Positions 1 through 10,073 of a stretch of DNA of 64,000 nucleotides are shown piece by piece. The DNA is taken from contig NZ_JAKUJZ010000002.1 in the NCBI RefSeq assembly GCF_022436675.1, forward strand, positions 455,071 through 519,070. The letters run 5' to 3'. A program made the translations under genes and the position numbers. Positions within the stretch are counted from its first letter, which is position 1, and each line of letters begins with the position of its first letter. The DNA is from Rheinheimera hassiensis. GTDB lineage: Bacteria > Pseudomonadota > Gammaproteobacteria > Enterobacterales > Alteromonadaceae. The notes under the pieces were generated by a model. That model did not search any database, was not told the DNA's origin, and saw only the letters and a program-made list of their open reading frames with translations.

Positions 1-76
1 GGCTCCCCAGACTGGACTCGAACCAGTGACCTACGGATTAACAGTCCGCCGCTCTAACCAACTGAGCTACTAGGGA
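1..76 (-). tRNA. tRNA-Asn (GUU anticodon), 3' end cut by window edge
   Basis: Read on the minus strand the sequence folds as a complete cloverleaf. The 7-bp acceptor stem pairs TCCCTAG with CTGGGGA, the anticodon loop CTGTTAA carries GTT, and the T arm holds TTCGAGT. The discriminator base is G, followed by CC of an encoded CCA whose final A lies just outside the window. The anticodon makes it an asparagine tRNA. A strong promoter lies directly upstream. Confidence 0.97.
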
Positions 77-96
77 ACAGCATTCAACGGGGCGCA

Positions 97-125
97 ATAC
101 TAATGCCAGCTATACCCTCTGTCAA
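97..125 (-). promoter_or_regulatory. Sigma70 promoter of tRNA-Asn
   Basis: On the minus strand TTGACA (120-125) is followed after exactly 17 bp by TAGTAT (97-102). A GC-rich stretch (GCGCCCCG) comes immediately downstream, a typical discriminator of stable-RNA promoters under stringent control. The distance to the tRNA 5' end is about 20 bp. Confidence 0.85.
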
Positions 126-613
126 CACTTTGCCACAGGGATTTTCGCCATCTTGTATCACTTGCATAATGTTTAAACAAAGCGCTGCTTTTAGCCGCAG
201 TAATGGCGCAATACTTTAGTCATTAGCCGGCTGCTACCTGGCTACTGCCGTCCCAGTGTTGTCGGGAGCTGCCAGCACTTACCCACAGAAGCTGTGGATA
301 AGTCTGTGAATTGTGCGGTGGTTTCGTCGGGGAAGGCTTGATTCTGTTGAGATACAAGCAGGTCAAGCAAGTTGCGATGAATTTTTTAATCTAATTAAAA
401 CAATGAGATAGATATTATTGTTGCAAACTGATGATCTGTCGGAAAATAAATAACTGGCATGAAATAAGCACGGCGGAATTGTGAACTATTTTACTATTTA
501 GCAGATAATTCCAGCAAAATATGCCTGCGCTGGCAGCAAAAACAGGGAAATTAACATGGCTGTAGCGGCGGCTTTTCTCTACAATAGCGCTATGCCGGTT
601 AACAGCAGTAATT
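126..613. other. Intergenic region without a recognisable gene
   Basis: About 490 bp separate the tRNA promoter from the MATE gene. Both strands lack an open frame with a ribosome-binding site or family resemblance. Apart from the DnaA-box pair at 279-301, the region holds AT-rich sequence around 375-500 that probably includes the promoter of the MATE-uvrB unit; no clear -35/-10 pair could be chosen. Confidence 0.6.
279..301. promoter_or_regulatory. Inverted pair of DnaA-box-like sequences
   Basis: TGTGGATAA at 293-301 is an exact DnaA box (TTATCCACA on the minus strand). TTACCCACA at 279-287 is a one-mismatch box in the opposite orientation, 5 bp away, so the two form a 9-bp imperfect inverted repeat. 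The surrounding region 126-613 contains no credible gene. It could be a DnaA-titrating or regulatory site, or chance; no replication gene is nearby. Confidence 0.4.
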
Positions 614-1975
614 ATGACTACCTCTTCCCGTGTTAAACCTTCATTAATTCATGATGATATTAAGGCTACGCTGGTATCGATGACATTACCGATGCTGGTG
701 GGAATGATCACCTTAATGACATTCAGCCTGGTCGATACGTTTTTTATCAGTATGCTCGGCACTGAGCAACTGGCGGCGATCAGTTTTACTTTCCCTATTT
801 CTTTTGCCCTAATCAGCCTGGTAATTGGCCTTAGCATTGGCACTTCTGCCGTTATTGCCAAAGCATTGGGCGCCGGGCGGTTAACCGAAGCCCGCACCGA
901 TGGCCAGGTAGCTTTATGGTTATCCGGCATTTTGGTGGCGCTGTTGGCGATACCCGGTTATCTGTTTACCGATACTCTGTTTGGTTTGCTTGGCGCCAAT
1001 GACACAATTTTGCTGTATATCCGCCAGTATATGGATGTCTGGTTTGCCGGCGCCGTGCTGCTGGCGTTGCCAATGGTAGGCAATGCTGTGTTGCGGGCCG
1101 CAGGCGATACCAAAACACCCAGCATTATTATGGCGTGCTCGGGGCTGGTTAATGCAGTGCTTGATCCGATGCTGATTTTTGGTTTTGGGCCAATACCGGC
1201 GCTTGGTATGCAGGGCGCGGCAATAGCCACGTTAATTTCCTGGGTATTTGGTTCGGTATTAATTATTTATTTGCTGGTTAAGCGCGACCTGATTAGCACC
1301 AACTGGATTCATGCCACCCAGTTAAATCAGGTGTGCCGCAAGATTTTGCGTATTGGCTTACCAGCCGCCGGTGCCAATATGTTAACGCCACTGGCAATGG
1401 CGGTGTTAACGGCAATATTAGCCAATTATGGCGCCTCGGCTGTGGCGGCATTTGGCGTTGGTGCCCGGATTGAAAGTATTGCCTGTCTGGTGGTGCTGGC
1501 ACTGTCGATGACGTTACCGCCTTTTGTCAGCCAGAATTATGGTGCCGGTTTGTTAGGCCGGGTGCAGCAAGCTTATCGTTTGTGTGGCCGTTTTGTGCTG
1601 GTATGGCAGTTGGCTATTTACCTGTTGCTGGCTGTACTGGCGGTGCCTCTGGCCAGATTATTTAGCAGCGAACCTGAAGTAGTGCGTATTATCTGCCAGT
1701 TTCTCTGGATAGTGCCGCTGGCATACGGCCTGCAGGGCATTACCATTTTAACCAATTCCTCTTTTAATGCGTTACACCAGCCGGGCAGTGCACTGTTATT
1801 AAGTTTGATACGCTTATTTGTGTTTTATGTGCCGCTGGCCTGGCTTGGTGGCAAACTCTATGGTGTTACCGGCTTGTTTATTGGCTGCGTAGTCGCAAAT
1901 ATATTTACTGCCGCAGTGGCCTGGTACTGGTTTAACCGGGCTATACAGCGTTCACAGCAGGAGATCCCAACATGA
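614..1975 (+). CDS. MATE family multidrug/Na+ antiporter-type efflux transporter
   Basis: A 453-residue inner-membrane protein with about twelve hydrophobic segments arranged as two homologous MatE halves. The first half opens near residue 20 with [20 protein letters not shown], and the second starts around residue 245 ([18 protein letters not shown]). The length and start fit the MATE family, whose members export cationic drugs or metabolites using Na+ or H+ gradients. The substrate cannot be read from sequence. The stop codon overlaps the uvrB start (ATGA), so the two are translationally coupled, although no functional link is obvious. The ribosome-binding site before the ATG is weak. Confidence 0.93.
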   Translation: MTTSSRVKPSLIHDDIKATLVSMTLPMLVGMITLMTFSLVDTFFISMLGTEQLAAISFTFPISFALISLVIGLSIGTSAVIAKALGAGRLTEARTDGQVALWLSGILVALLAIPGYLFTDTLFGLLGANDTILLYIRQYMDVWFAGAVLLALPMVGNAVLRAAGDTKTPSIIMACSGLVNAVLDPMLIFGFGPIPALGMQGAAIATLISWVFGSVLIIYLLVKRDLISTNWIHATQLNQVCRKILRIGLPAAGANMLTPLAMAVLTAILANYGASAVAAFGVGARIESIACLVVLALSMTLPPFVSQNYGAGLLGRVQQAYRLCGRFVLVWQLAIYLLLAVLAVPLARLFSSEPEVVRIICQFLWIVPLAYGLQGITILTNSSFNALHQPGSALLLSLIRLFVFYVPLAWLGGKLYGVTGLFIGCVVANIFTAAVAWYWFNRAIQRSQQEIPT

Positions 1976-3969
1976 CACGTGCATTTGAACTGGTATCGCA
2001 TTACCAACCAGCCGGAGACCAACCCGAAGCCATTAATAAACTGGTAGAAGGCTTAGAAGCCGGCCTGGCACATCAGACGCTGCTGGGGGTTACCGGCTCA
2101 GGTAAAACCTTTACCATGGCCAATGTTATCGCGCGGGTAGATCGGCCAACACTGATCATGGCGCATAATAAAACGCTGGCGGCGCAGCTTTATGGTGAGA
2201 TGAAAGAGTTCTTCCCGAATAATGCCGTGGAGTACTTTGTGTCGTACTACGACTACTACCAGCCCGAAGCCTATGTGCCTTCAACCGATACCTTTATTGA
2301 AAAAGATGCCTCTATTAACGAGCACATCGAGCAAATGCGTTTATCGGCAACCAAAGCGCTGATGGAGCGGCGTGATGTTGTGATTATTGCTTCAGTTTCC
2401 GCTATATACGGCCTTGGCGATCCGGAATCCTATATGAAAATGCTGCTGCATTTAAAAGTAGGTGACATTGTCGATCAGCGCTTTATTTTACGCCGCCTGG
2501 CCGAGTTGCAATACAGCCGTAATGATATCGAGTTTCAGCGTGCTACGTATCGTGTACGCGGCGATGTGATTGATATTTTCCCGGCGGAGTCAGACGATAT
2601 TGCCGTCAGGGTAGAGCTGTTTGACGAAGAGATTGAGCGCATTAGTATTTTTGACCCGTTAACCGGCTCGGTAGAAAAAGTGGTAACCCGCTATACCGTT
2701 TATCCGAAAACGCACTACGTTACGCCGCGCGAGAAAATACTGGCAGCGGTAGATGAAATTAAAGTTGAGTTAAAACAGCGACGCGATGAACTACTGGCCA
2801 ATAATAAGCTGGTAGAAGAGCAGCGTTTAAGCCAGCGTACTTTATTTGATTTAGAGATGATGGTCGAACTGGGTTACTGCTCGGGCATCGAAAACTACTC
2901 GCGCTATTTATCCGGCCGCGCCAACGGCGAGCCGCCGCCAACCTTACTGGATTACTTTCCGGCCGATGGCCTGATGTTTATTGATGAGTCGCACGTTACA
3001 GTGTCGCAGATTGGCGCTATGTATAAAGGTGACCGCTCACGCAAAGAAAACCTGGTTAATTATGGCTTTCGTTTACCCTCTGCGCTGGATAACCGGCCGC
3101 TGAAGTTTGATGAATTTGAAGCCATAGCGCCGCAGCGGATTTATGTGTCGGCAACGCCGGCCGTGTATGAGCTGGAACAGTCGGCCGGTGAAGTGGTTGA
3201 GCAGGTAGTGCGTCCCACCGGTTTGGTTGATCCGCTGATCGAGATCCGTCCGGTGGCAACACAGGTAGATGATTTGCTGTCAGAAGCCTTTATCCGGGCC
3301 GATCGTAAAGAGCGGGTGCTGGTTACCACGCTAACGAAAAAAATGGCCGAGGATTTAACCGATTATCTGAATGAGCATGGCGTCAGAGTACGTTACCTGC
3401 ACTCGGATATTGATACCGTAGAGCGGATGGAGATTATCCGCGATTTACGCTTAGGCGTATTCGATGTGCTGGTCGGTATTAACCTGCTACGCGAAGGCTT
3501 AGATATTCCGGAAGTATCGCTGGTGGCGATACTGGATGCTGATAAAGAAGGCTTTTTACGCTCAGAGCGCTCACTTATTCAAACTATCGGCCGTGCGGCG
3601 CGTAACCTCGAAGGCCGGGCCATACTATACGCCGATCGCATCACCGGCTCGATGCAACGGGCAATAGATGAAACAGACCGTCGCCGTGCCAAGCAGCAGC
3701 AATTTAACCTTGAGCATGGTATTTCACCTACTGCTATTAAGAAGAAAATTGCCGATGTCATGGACTTAGGCCAGGATGCCAGCCCGGCGCTACCGATGGT
3801 GGCAGAAAAAGTCAGAATGATTAAAGGCAAAACGTCGTATCAGGTAGAAGCTGAAATTAAGCAACTGGAGCAAAAAATGCTGCAGCATGCCCGTGATCTT
3901 GAATTTGAGCAGGCTGCCCAGCTTCGCGACAAGGTGCATATGTTAAAACAAGCACTGCTTGAAATTTAG
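1972..3969 (+). CDS. uvrB: Excinuclease ABC subunit B (UvrB)
   Basis: UvrB is the damage-verifying helicase-like subunit of nucleotide excision repair. It is loaded by UvrA and recruits the UvrC nuclease. At 665 residues it has the family length. The Walker A motif is GVTGSGKT (about residues 39-46), and the beta-hairpin region carries [12 protein letters not shown]. The DEAD-like box is DESHVTVSQ, the helicase motif VI region is QTIGRAARN, and a C-terminal UVR domain ([15 protein letters not shown]) would bind UvrC. It starts inside the MATE stop codon. A short GC hairpin follows the gene. SOS control is usual for the family, but I see no clear LexA box because the gene is internal to the unit. 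Confidence 0.98.
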   Translation: MTRAFELVSHYQPAGDQPEAINKLVEGLEAGLAHQTLLGVTGSGKTFTMANVIARVDRPTLIMAHNKTLAAQLYGEMKEFFPNNAVEYFVSYYDYYQPEAYVPSTDTFIEKDASINEHIEQMRLSATKALMERRDVVIIASVSAIYGLGDPESYMKMLLHLKVGDIVDQRFILRRLAELQYSRNDIEFQRATYRVRGDVIDIFPAESDDIAVRVELFDEEIERISIFDPLTGSVEKVVTRYTVYPKTHYVTPREKILAAVDEIKVELKQRRDELLANNKLVEEQRLSQRTLFDLEMMVELGYCSGIENYSRYLSGRANGEPPPTLLDYFPADGLMFIDESHVTVSQIGAMYKGDRSRKENLVNYGFRLPSALDNRPLKFDEFEAIAPQRIYVSATPAVYELEQSAGEVVEQVVRPTGLVDPLIEIRPVATQVDDLLSEAFIRADRKERVLVTTLTKKMAEDLTDYLNEHGVRVRYLHSDIDTVERMEIIRDLRLGVFDVLVGINLLREGLDIPEVSLVAILDADKEGFLRSERSLIQTIGRAARNLEGRAILYADRITGSMQRAIDETDRRRAKQQQFNLEHGISPTAIKKKIADVMDLGQDASPALPMVAEKVRMIKGKTSYQVEAEIKQLEQKMLQHARDLEFEQAAQLRDKVHMLKQALLEI

Positions 3970-3973
3970 CCAG

Positions 3974-3988
3974 CCCGGCGTTGCCGGG
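3974..3988 (+). terminator. Short GC hairpin after uvrB
   Basis: CCCGGC (3974-3979) and GCCGGG (3983-3988) pair around a GTT loop. The following sequence (TATAATAATTA) is AT-rich rather than a proper T tract, so this is at best a weak terminator between uvrB and the RND operon. Confidence 0.4.
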
Positions 3989-4099
3989 TATAATAATTAC
4001 TGTTAGTCGCATGATTTTGATGTTAAATACAGCGTTTTGGTCATATTTGACTACGCTTTAACAGCACCTTTGTTTTATTACTGTTTCAGGATGATACCT

Positions 4100-5191
4100 A
4101 TGCCGCACTTTCGGCCGCTTGTTTTTCTGTCAATATCTATTGTATTTCTGCTTAGCGCTTGTTCAAAACCTGAACCTGAATCAACCCCACAACTTATAAG
4201 GCCGGTAAAGTTACATCAGGTAAGTGCTGATGCTACCGGCGCAGTACGGCAATTTCCGGCGGTGGTTGAACCGACAGAGCGTGCCAGTTTAACTTTTCGT
4301 GTCAGTGGTAAACTGGTGCAGTTGATAGCCCGCCCCGGGCAAGCGGTGGATAAAGGCCAATTGCTGGCCAGGCTGGACGACACCGACTTTAAACTAAAAC
4401 TGGATCAGGCCCGGGCTCGCTTTGAGTTATCACAAACCCAGTTTACCCGCTCTGAACAACTAATAAGCCAGAAACTGGTGTCACAAGCCGTATTTGATGA
4501 AGCCAAAGCCCAAATGCAGGTGGCGCAGGCAGATTTATCCACGGCAGAAACGGCCCTCAGTTATACCCGGCTGGAAGCACCTTTTGCCGGTAATATTTCC
4601 CGCTTACTGGTTGAGAACCACGAAAATGTTGCTGCGCAGCAGGCAATTATGGAGCTGCAGGTGCGTGATCAGGTAGATGTGGTGATCCAGGTGCCGGAAG
4701 ATGTGATATCCAACGTGCGCAAAGATTTCGACTATCAGCCCGAGGTGGTGTTCGACTCACACCCGCTTTACCGCTACCGTGCCCGTATCCGTGAATGGGA
4801 CACTCAGGCCGATCCGGCCACGAATAGCTTTAAAGTGGTGTTTAGCATGCCAACACCAACCGAATTTAACGTGCTGTCGGGTATGACGGCCAATGTTATT
4901 GCTGAGGTCAGTAAAATCAGCAATGTGTATATTGATGCTCTGTTTATTCCGGCTACGGCCATTTTTATGCCTGCCGACGATCCGCTGGCAACGCAGCAAA
5001 GCTATGTGTGGGTATACGATAATAACAGTGGTGTGGTTAGCAAGCGTGCCGTTACTGTCAGCAGTTTAACCAGTGCCGGTGCAGCGATTACGTCTGGCCT
5101 GGCTGCGGGTGAGCAGGTGGTGAGTGCTGGTGTGCAACAGTTAACTGAAGGCCAGCAAGTCAGGCCCTGGGTGCGTGAGCGGGGGCTGTAA
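4100..5191 (+). CDS. RND efflux periplasmic adaptor (membrane fusion lipoprotein)
   Basis: About 363 residues, joining an inner-membrane RND pump to an outer-membrane channel. The chosen ATG has CAGG nine bases upstream; longer in-frame starts exist but would spoil the signal peptide. The N-terminus is a lipoprotein signal ending in LLSAC. A lipoyl-like segment (LIARPGQAVDKGQLLARLDD) follows, then a coiled-coil hairpin rich in Gln/Ala/Glu, the second lipoyl half (LSYTRLEAPFAGNISRLL) and a beta-barrel region. It sits 2 bp before the permease gene. No outer-membrane channel is encoded beside it, so a shared TolC elsewhere is likely. Substrate unknown. Confidence 0.93.
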   Translation: MPHFRPLVFLSISIVFLLSACSKPEPESTPQLIRPVKLHQVSADATGAVRQFPAVVEPTERASLTFRVSGKLVQLIARPGQAVDKGQLLARLDDTDFKLKLDQARARFELSQTQFTRSEQLISQKLVSQAVFDEAKAQMQVAQADLSTAETALSYTRLEAPFAGNISRLLVENHENVAAQQAIMELQVRDQVDVVIQVPEDVISNVRKDFDYQPEVVFDSHPLYRYRARIREWDTQADPATNSFKVVFSMPTPTEFNVLSGMTANVIAEVSKISNVYIDALFIPATAIFMPADDPLATQQSYVWVYDNNSGVVSKRAVTVSSLTSAGAAITSGLAAGEQVVSAGVQQLTEGQQVRPWVRERGL

Positions 5192-5193
5192 GC

Positions 5194-8100
5194 ATGGATC
5201 TGGCGCGCTATTTTATTCAGTACCGCACATCTTCCTGGCTGTTTGCTGCCATTTTATTGTTTGGCGGTATAGTGTCGTATCTGGGGCTCGGGCGGCTGGA
5301 AGACCCCCAGTTTACCTTAAAGCAGGCATTAATTATTACCCAGTACCCTGGTGCTTCACCGTTACAGGTAGAAGAAGAGGTTACCTATCCGCTGGAAAAT
5401 GCCATTCAGCAGCTACCCTATGTAAATCATGTTACCTCGGTTTCTACCGCTGGCTTATCGCAGTTGATGGTAGAAATGAAAGACACCTACCGCGCCAAAG
5501 AGCTAAAACAAATCTGGGATGAGCTGCGCCATAAGGTCAATGATTTGCAGCCACAACTGCCACCGGGTGTGCAGGTGCCTCAGGTAAAAGATGATTTCGG
5601 TGATGTTTACGGTATTTTATATGCCATTACCGGTGACGGCTACGGCGATGATGAATTACGCGACTATGTTGACTTTTTGCGCCGCGAGTTGGTGCTGGTA
5701 CCCAGTGTAGGCAAAGTAGCGGTAGGTGGTGTCCAGCAGGAGCAGGTTATTGTTGAAATTTCCCGCCCGCGCTTAACGGCGCTTGGCATAGCACCGCAGA
5801 CCTTATCTGCCTTGTTGCAAAGCCAGAATATGGTGGCTAATGCAGGTTCAATTAAAGTCGGGCCGGATCGGCTGCGTATTTATCCTACCGGCGAGTTTCA
5901 GTCGGTGGCAGAGCTGGAAAGCCTGATTATCAGCAGCCCGGATTCAAGGGAGCTGATTTATTTAGGCGATGTGGCCCGTGTGTATCGTGAAAACGCTGAA
6001 GTACCCAGCCAGCTGATCCGTTTTGGCGGCCAGAATGCCCTGACGCTGGGCGTGTCGTTTTCGGGCGGGGTCAACGTAGTTGAGGCCGGAGAGCAAATTC
6101 AGCAACGCCTGACACAACTGGAATACAACAAGCCGGTAGGCATAGAGCTGCATACCATTTATAACCAGCCAGACGAAGTAGCTGGTTCGGTCAGCAGTTT
6201 TATTATTAATCTGGCAGAGGCTGTTGCCATTGTTATTGTGGTACTGCTGGTGTTTATGGGGCTGCGCAGCGGTATTTTAATTGGCCTGATTTTGCTGCTG
6301 ACGGTGCTGGGCACCTTTATTTTTATGCGCCAGATGGATATTGAGTTGCAACGGGTTTCGCTGGGCGCTTTGGTTATTGCACTGGGTATGCTGGTTGATA
6401 ATGCTATTGTTATTACCGAAGGTATTTTAATTGGTATGCAGCGGCGCTTAAAGCTGGCCGATGCCGCCAGTTTAATTGTGAAACAAACGCAGTGGCCGTT
6501 GCTGGGCGCCACCGTTATTGCCATTGCGGCCTTTGCGCCGATAGGGCTGTCCAGTGATGCCACCGGCGAATTTGCCGGCAGTTTGTTTTGGGTATTATTG
6601 GTGTCGTTATTATTAAGCTGGGTAACGGCAATTACCCTGACGCCGTTTTTCGCCAGTATGCTATTTAAAGACAAACTGCAGCAAAACAGCGAACCTGAAG
6701 AGCTGTATCAGGGATTTATTTTTACGCTGTACCGTAAGTTACTGCATATTGCTTTACGTTACCGGCTGGCAACCTATGCGTTGACGCTAAGCTTACTGGT
6801 GGTAGCGGTTATTGGTTTTGGCAAGGTAAAACAGGTGTTTTTTCCGCCGTCGAATACGCCTATTTTTCTGGTAGATTTATGGCAACCCGAAGGTACTGAT
6901 ATTCGCCATTCAGCACAAGATGCTGTGGCACTGATGAAGTATGTCAGCAGCCTTGAAGGCGTTAGCCATGTGACCAGCACCAGTGGCCGTGGTGCCGATC
7001 GCTTTATGCTGACCTATCAGCCGGAAAAGAGCTTTGCTGCCTACAGCCAGCTGATTGTCAGAGCAGAGGATCGTGAGCAGTTGCCGGCACTGATGCAACA
7101 AACCCGCAATTATATTACCGAGCAGTTACCCCGGCTACAGTACAAGTTACTGCGGCTTGAAGTGGGGCCCTCGACACCGGCGAAAATAGAAGCCCGCTTT
7201 AGCGGTGCTGATCCTGATGTGCTGCGCCAGTTGGCGGCACAAGCGCAAAGCATTCTGCTGGCAGATGGCCGCGCCGTTAGTGTGCGTGACAACTGGCGTG
7301 AGCGCACCAAAGTGATCCGGCCGCGCTTTAATGAAGCCATGGCGCGCCGTGCCGGCATCAGCAAGCAGGACATTGATGATGTGTTGCTAAGCAGTATGTC
7401 GGGTCGCACTGTCGGCATTTACCGTGATGGTACCCATTTGTTGCCGATAGTGGCCCGCTCTCCGCTGGCTGAGCGGGATAATCTCGACGCCTTGTACGAC
7501 CTGCAGGTTTACAGCAATAAACTGCAGCGCTATGTGCCGATAACCCAAGTTGTTACCGGTTTTGAGCTGGTGTGGGAAGAAGCGAAAATTCAGCGCCGGG
7601 ACCGTAAACGCACGGTCACGGTAATGGCCGATCATGACAACTTGTCTGACGATACTGCCTCAGCCTTGCTGGCGCGGGTAAAAGCCGACATTGAAGCGAT
7701 TGACCTGCCAACCGGTTATTTCCTCAGTTGGGGCGGCGAATATGAAGCCCAGCAAAAAGCGCAAACAGCCTTGTTTAGCTCCTTGCCGCTAGGTTATCTG
7801 ATGATGTTTATTATTACCGTACTGCTGTTTAATTCGTTGCGCAGTGCGCTGGTAATTTGGGCGTGTGTGCCACTGGCTATTATCGGCGTGAGTTTCGGTT
7901 TATTACTGCTGGGTGCACCTTTTGGTTTTATTGCGCTGCTGGGCTTTTTAAGTTTATCCGGCATGCTGATTAAAAACTGCATTGTGCTGCTAGAGCAGAT
8001 AAAGCTGGAGCTGGAAGAAGGCAAAGCAGCGTTTAATGCGGTATTTGACAGCGCAGTAAGCCGGGTGCGGCCGGTATCTATGGCGGCTATTACCACTATT

Positions 8101-8250
8101 TTGGGCATGTTGCCGCTGTTGGGTGATGATTTTTTTGCCAGTCTGGCAGTAGTGATTATGTTTGGCCTGGGTTTTGCTACCATACTGACACTGCTATTTT
8201 TACCTGTGCTGTACTGCAGCGTATTTAAAATAAAAACGATACAGGAATAA
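5194..8250 (+). CDS. RND efflux permease (AcrB/HAE-like)
   Basis: A 1018-residue inner-membrane proton/substrate antiporter. The layout is standard: TM1 near residues 12-30, a large periplasmic domain, a TM2-6 block at about 335-490, a second periplasmic domain and a TM8-12 block from about 870. In TM4 the usual DD pair reads VDNAIV, so D402 is kept but the next residue is N403. The TM10 lysine is present (K927 in MLIKNC). Sequence style is that of the AcrB-like permease families paired with short lipoprotein adaptors, not the metal-exporting CzcA type. Substrates are unknown. Confidence 0.93.
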   Translation: MDLARYFIQYRTSSWLFAAILLFGGIVSYLGLGRLEDPQFTLKQALIITQYPGASPLQVEEEVTYPLENAIQQLPYVNHVTSVSTAGLSQLMVEMKDTYRAKELKQIWDELRHKVNDLQPQLPPGVQVPQVKDDFGDVYGILYAITGDGYGDDELRDYVDFLRRELVLVPSVGKVAVGGVQQEQVIVEISRPRLTALGIAPQTLSALLQSQNMVANAGSIKVGPDRLRIYPTGEFQSVAELESLIISSPDSRELIYLGDVARVYRENAEVPSQLIRFGGQNALTLGVSFSGGVNVVEAGEQIQQRLTQLEYNKPVGIELHTIYNQPDEVAGSVSSFIINLAEAVAIVIVVLLVFMGLRSGILIGLILLLTVLGTFIFMRQMDIELQRVSLGALVIALGMLVDNAIVITEGILIGMQRRLKLADAASLIVKQTQWPLLGATVIAIAAFAPIGLSSDATGEFAGSLFWVLLVSLLLSWVTAITLTPFFASMLFKDKLQQNSEPEELYQGFIFTLYRKLLHIALRYRLATYALTLSLLVVAVIGFGKVKQVFFPPSNTPIFLVDLWQPEGTDIRHSAQDAVALMKYVSSLEGVSHVTSTSGRGADRFMLTYQPEKSFAAYSQLIVRAEDREQLPALMQQTRNYITEQLPRLQYKLLRLEVGPSTPAKIEARFSGADPDVLRQLAAQAQSILLADGRAVSVRDNWRERTKVIRPRFNEAMARRAGISKQDIDDVLLSSMSGRTVGIYRDGTHLLPIVARSPLAERDNLDALYDLQVYSNKLQRYVPITQVVTGFELVWEEAKIQRRDRKRTVTVMADHDNLSDDTASALLARVKADIEAIDLPTGYFLSWGGEYEAQQKAQTALFSSLPLGYLMMFIITVLLFNSLRSALVIWACVPLAIIGVSFGLLLLGAPFGFIALLGFLSLSGMLIKNCIVLLEQIKLELEEGKAAFNAVFDSAVSRVRPVSMAAITTILGMLPLLGDDFFASLAVVIMFGLGFATILTLLFLPVLYCSVFKIKTIQE

Positions 8251-8251
8251 T

Positions 8252-10042
8252 ATGAACAGGTTTTTACCCTTAGTACTTGCCGGCAGTGTGTTACTGCCAA
8301 TTCAGTTACAGGCCACAGACTGGTTACCGCCGTTACCCGCCTGGAGTGGCGCAAGCGAAAGTTTAATAAAAGCCAAGAATGCCCCCTGGGTGACGCCCGC
8401 AGAACTTACCGGCCTGACAGACAGCCCTGACTATAACGCCACACTGGCTTACCTGCGTAAATTGGTTGACAGCTCAGAGCTGCTGGAGCTGGAGCAGTTT
8501 GGCGTAAGCGCGCAAGGGCGGCCCTTGTATCTGGTTAAAGCCAGTAAAGCATTGCATAAAATTGCACAAAACCCGGCCCGGCCTTTGCTGTTGATGCAAG
8601 CTGGTATTCATAGTGGTGAAATTGACGGCAAAGATGCCGGCTTAATGTTACTGCGCGACATTGCGCAGGGCGAGAAAGCCCATTTACTGGCTAATGCCGA
8701 CCTGTTATTTATTCCGGTGTTGTCAGCTGATGGCCATGAGCGGCGCTCGCTATACAACCGGATGAACCAGCGTGGCCCGTTGCAGCAAGGCTGGCGCGCT
8801 ACGGCACAAAACCTGAATTTAAACCGTGATTATGCCAAAGCTGATGCGCCGGAAATGCAGGCCTTGCTTGGGGTAATAAACCGCTTTCAGCCCGATTTAT
8901 ATATTGATGTTCATGTAACCGACGGTGAGGATTACCAGTACGACATTACCTATGGCTTTAACGAGCCTTTTGCTGCGGTAAGCCCGAACGGTGCGAGCTG
9001 GTTGGCCAGATTATATCGCCCGGCCGTTAACGCTGCGCTGGAGCAGGCCGGGCATATTCCCGGCCCGCTGGTGTTTGGTGTCGACAGTAAAGATTTCAGC
9101 AAAGGTATAAGCGGCTGGACTGCCAGCCCGCGCTATTCCAACGGCTATGGTGACGTACGGCATTTGCCCACCGTGCTGGTAGAAAACCACAGTTTAAAAC
9201 CTTACCGTCAGCGGGTGTTGGGCACCTACGTATTGCTGGAGCAAAGCCTGAAACTGCTCAATGAACAAGGTAAGGCGCTTATTCTGGCCCGCCAGGCCGA
9301 TTTACAGGCCAGGCCACGGAGCATGGCGCTAAGCTACACTGCCAGCGAGCAACCAGACTATGTCGATTTTAAAGGTATCAGCTATCAGCTAAAGCCATCT
9401 GCTATCAGCGGAGATAACTACGTTGCCTGGACAGGGCAGCCAAAACTGTATGAAAAACTGCCGGTTTACTGGGACAAAGTAGCCCAAAACGAAATAGTGA
9501 TCCCCAAAGCCTATTGGCTACCACCGGAGCAGCATACGGTGATGCAGCGGCTAAAACTGCATGGTATTGAGGTGACGGTGCTGGATAAAGCGCAAAAAGT
9601 TACACTGCAACAGCTTAGTGTTACGGCGCACACCTTTGCTGCAAAGCCTTTTGAGGGCCGCTTTATGCTGCAGGACGCCAGTTTTAGCCGCAGCAATATC
9701 AGCCGCACGCTTGGTGCAGGTTGGGTAAAAGTAGACACCGACCAACAGTTAGGCCGCCTGGTGGTCGCTTTACTGGAGCCAACTGCACCGGATTCATTTT
9801 TTAGCTGGGGCTTTTTCCCCGGCATGTTTGAGCGCACCGAGTATTTTGAACCCTACGCTATAGAGCCATTGATTGAGCGGATGCTGGCGCAGCAACCCGA
9901 ACTGCAGCAACAGTTTGAGCAGGCACTGGCTAAAGATGAAGCACTGAAAAATAACCCACGCGAGCGCTATAACTGGTTTTACCGGCAAATGCCGTTTTAT
10001 GACAATCAATACCTGAAATATCCGGTACTGATACAACCCTGA
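8252..10042 (+). CDS. Periplasmic M14-family zinc carboxypeptidase
   Basis: A 596-residue secreted protein with a Sec signal ending about residue 21 (IQLQA). The M14 zinc site is intact: H120 and E123 in GIHSGEIDGKDAG, H221 in YIDVHVTDG, and the general-base glutamate probably E311 in VLVENHSLK. The roughly 200-residue C-terminal part has no family I recognise. M14 enzymes remove C-terminal residues from peptides or, in some branches, act on peptidoglycan stems or modified amino acids. The ATG lies 1 bp after the RND permease stop with an AGGA site, so it is probably co-transcribed with the pump, although a link in function is not evident. Confidence 0.9.
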   Translation: MNRFLPLVLAGSVLLPIQLQATDWLPPLPAWSGASESLIKAKNAPWVTPAELTGLTDSPDYNATLAYLRKLVDSSELLELEQFGVSAQGRPLYLVKASKALHKIAQNPARPLLLMQAGIHSGEIDGKDAGLMLLRDIAQGEKAHLLANADLLFIPVLSADGHERRSLYNRMNQRGPLQQGWRATAQNLNLNRDYAKADAPEMQALLGVINRFQPDLYIDVHVTDGEDYQYDITYGFNEPFAAVSPNGASWLARLYRPAVNAALEQAGHIPGPLVFGVDSKDFSKGISGWTASPRYSNGYGDVRHLPTVLVENHSLKPYRQRVLGTYVLLEQSLKLLNEQGKALILARQADLQARPRSMALSYTASEQPDYVDFKGISYQLKPSAISGDNYVAWTGQPKLYEKLPVYWDKVAQNEIVIPKAYWLPPEQHTVMQRLKLHGIEVTVLDKAQKVTLQQLSVTAHTFAAKPFEGRFMLQDASFSRSNISRTLGAGWVKVDTDQQLGRLVVALLEPTAPDSFFSWGFFPGMFERTEYFEPYAIEPLIERMLAQQPELQQQFEQALAKDEALKNNPRERYNWFYRQMPFYDNQYLKYPVLIQP

Positions 10043-10073
10043 CAACACGCTACAGCACTGAAAGAGATAAATT

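Noticed and set aside
7794..8354. 186-residue reverse-strand open frame across the end of the RND permease and start of the M14 gene
   Set aside because: Runs antisense through two well-supported genes; Ser/Thr-rich nonsense translation.
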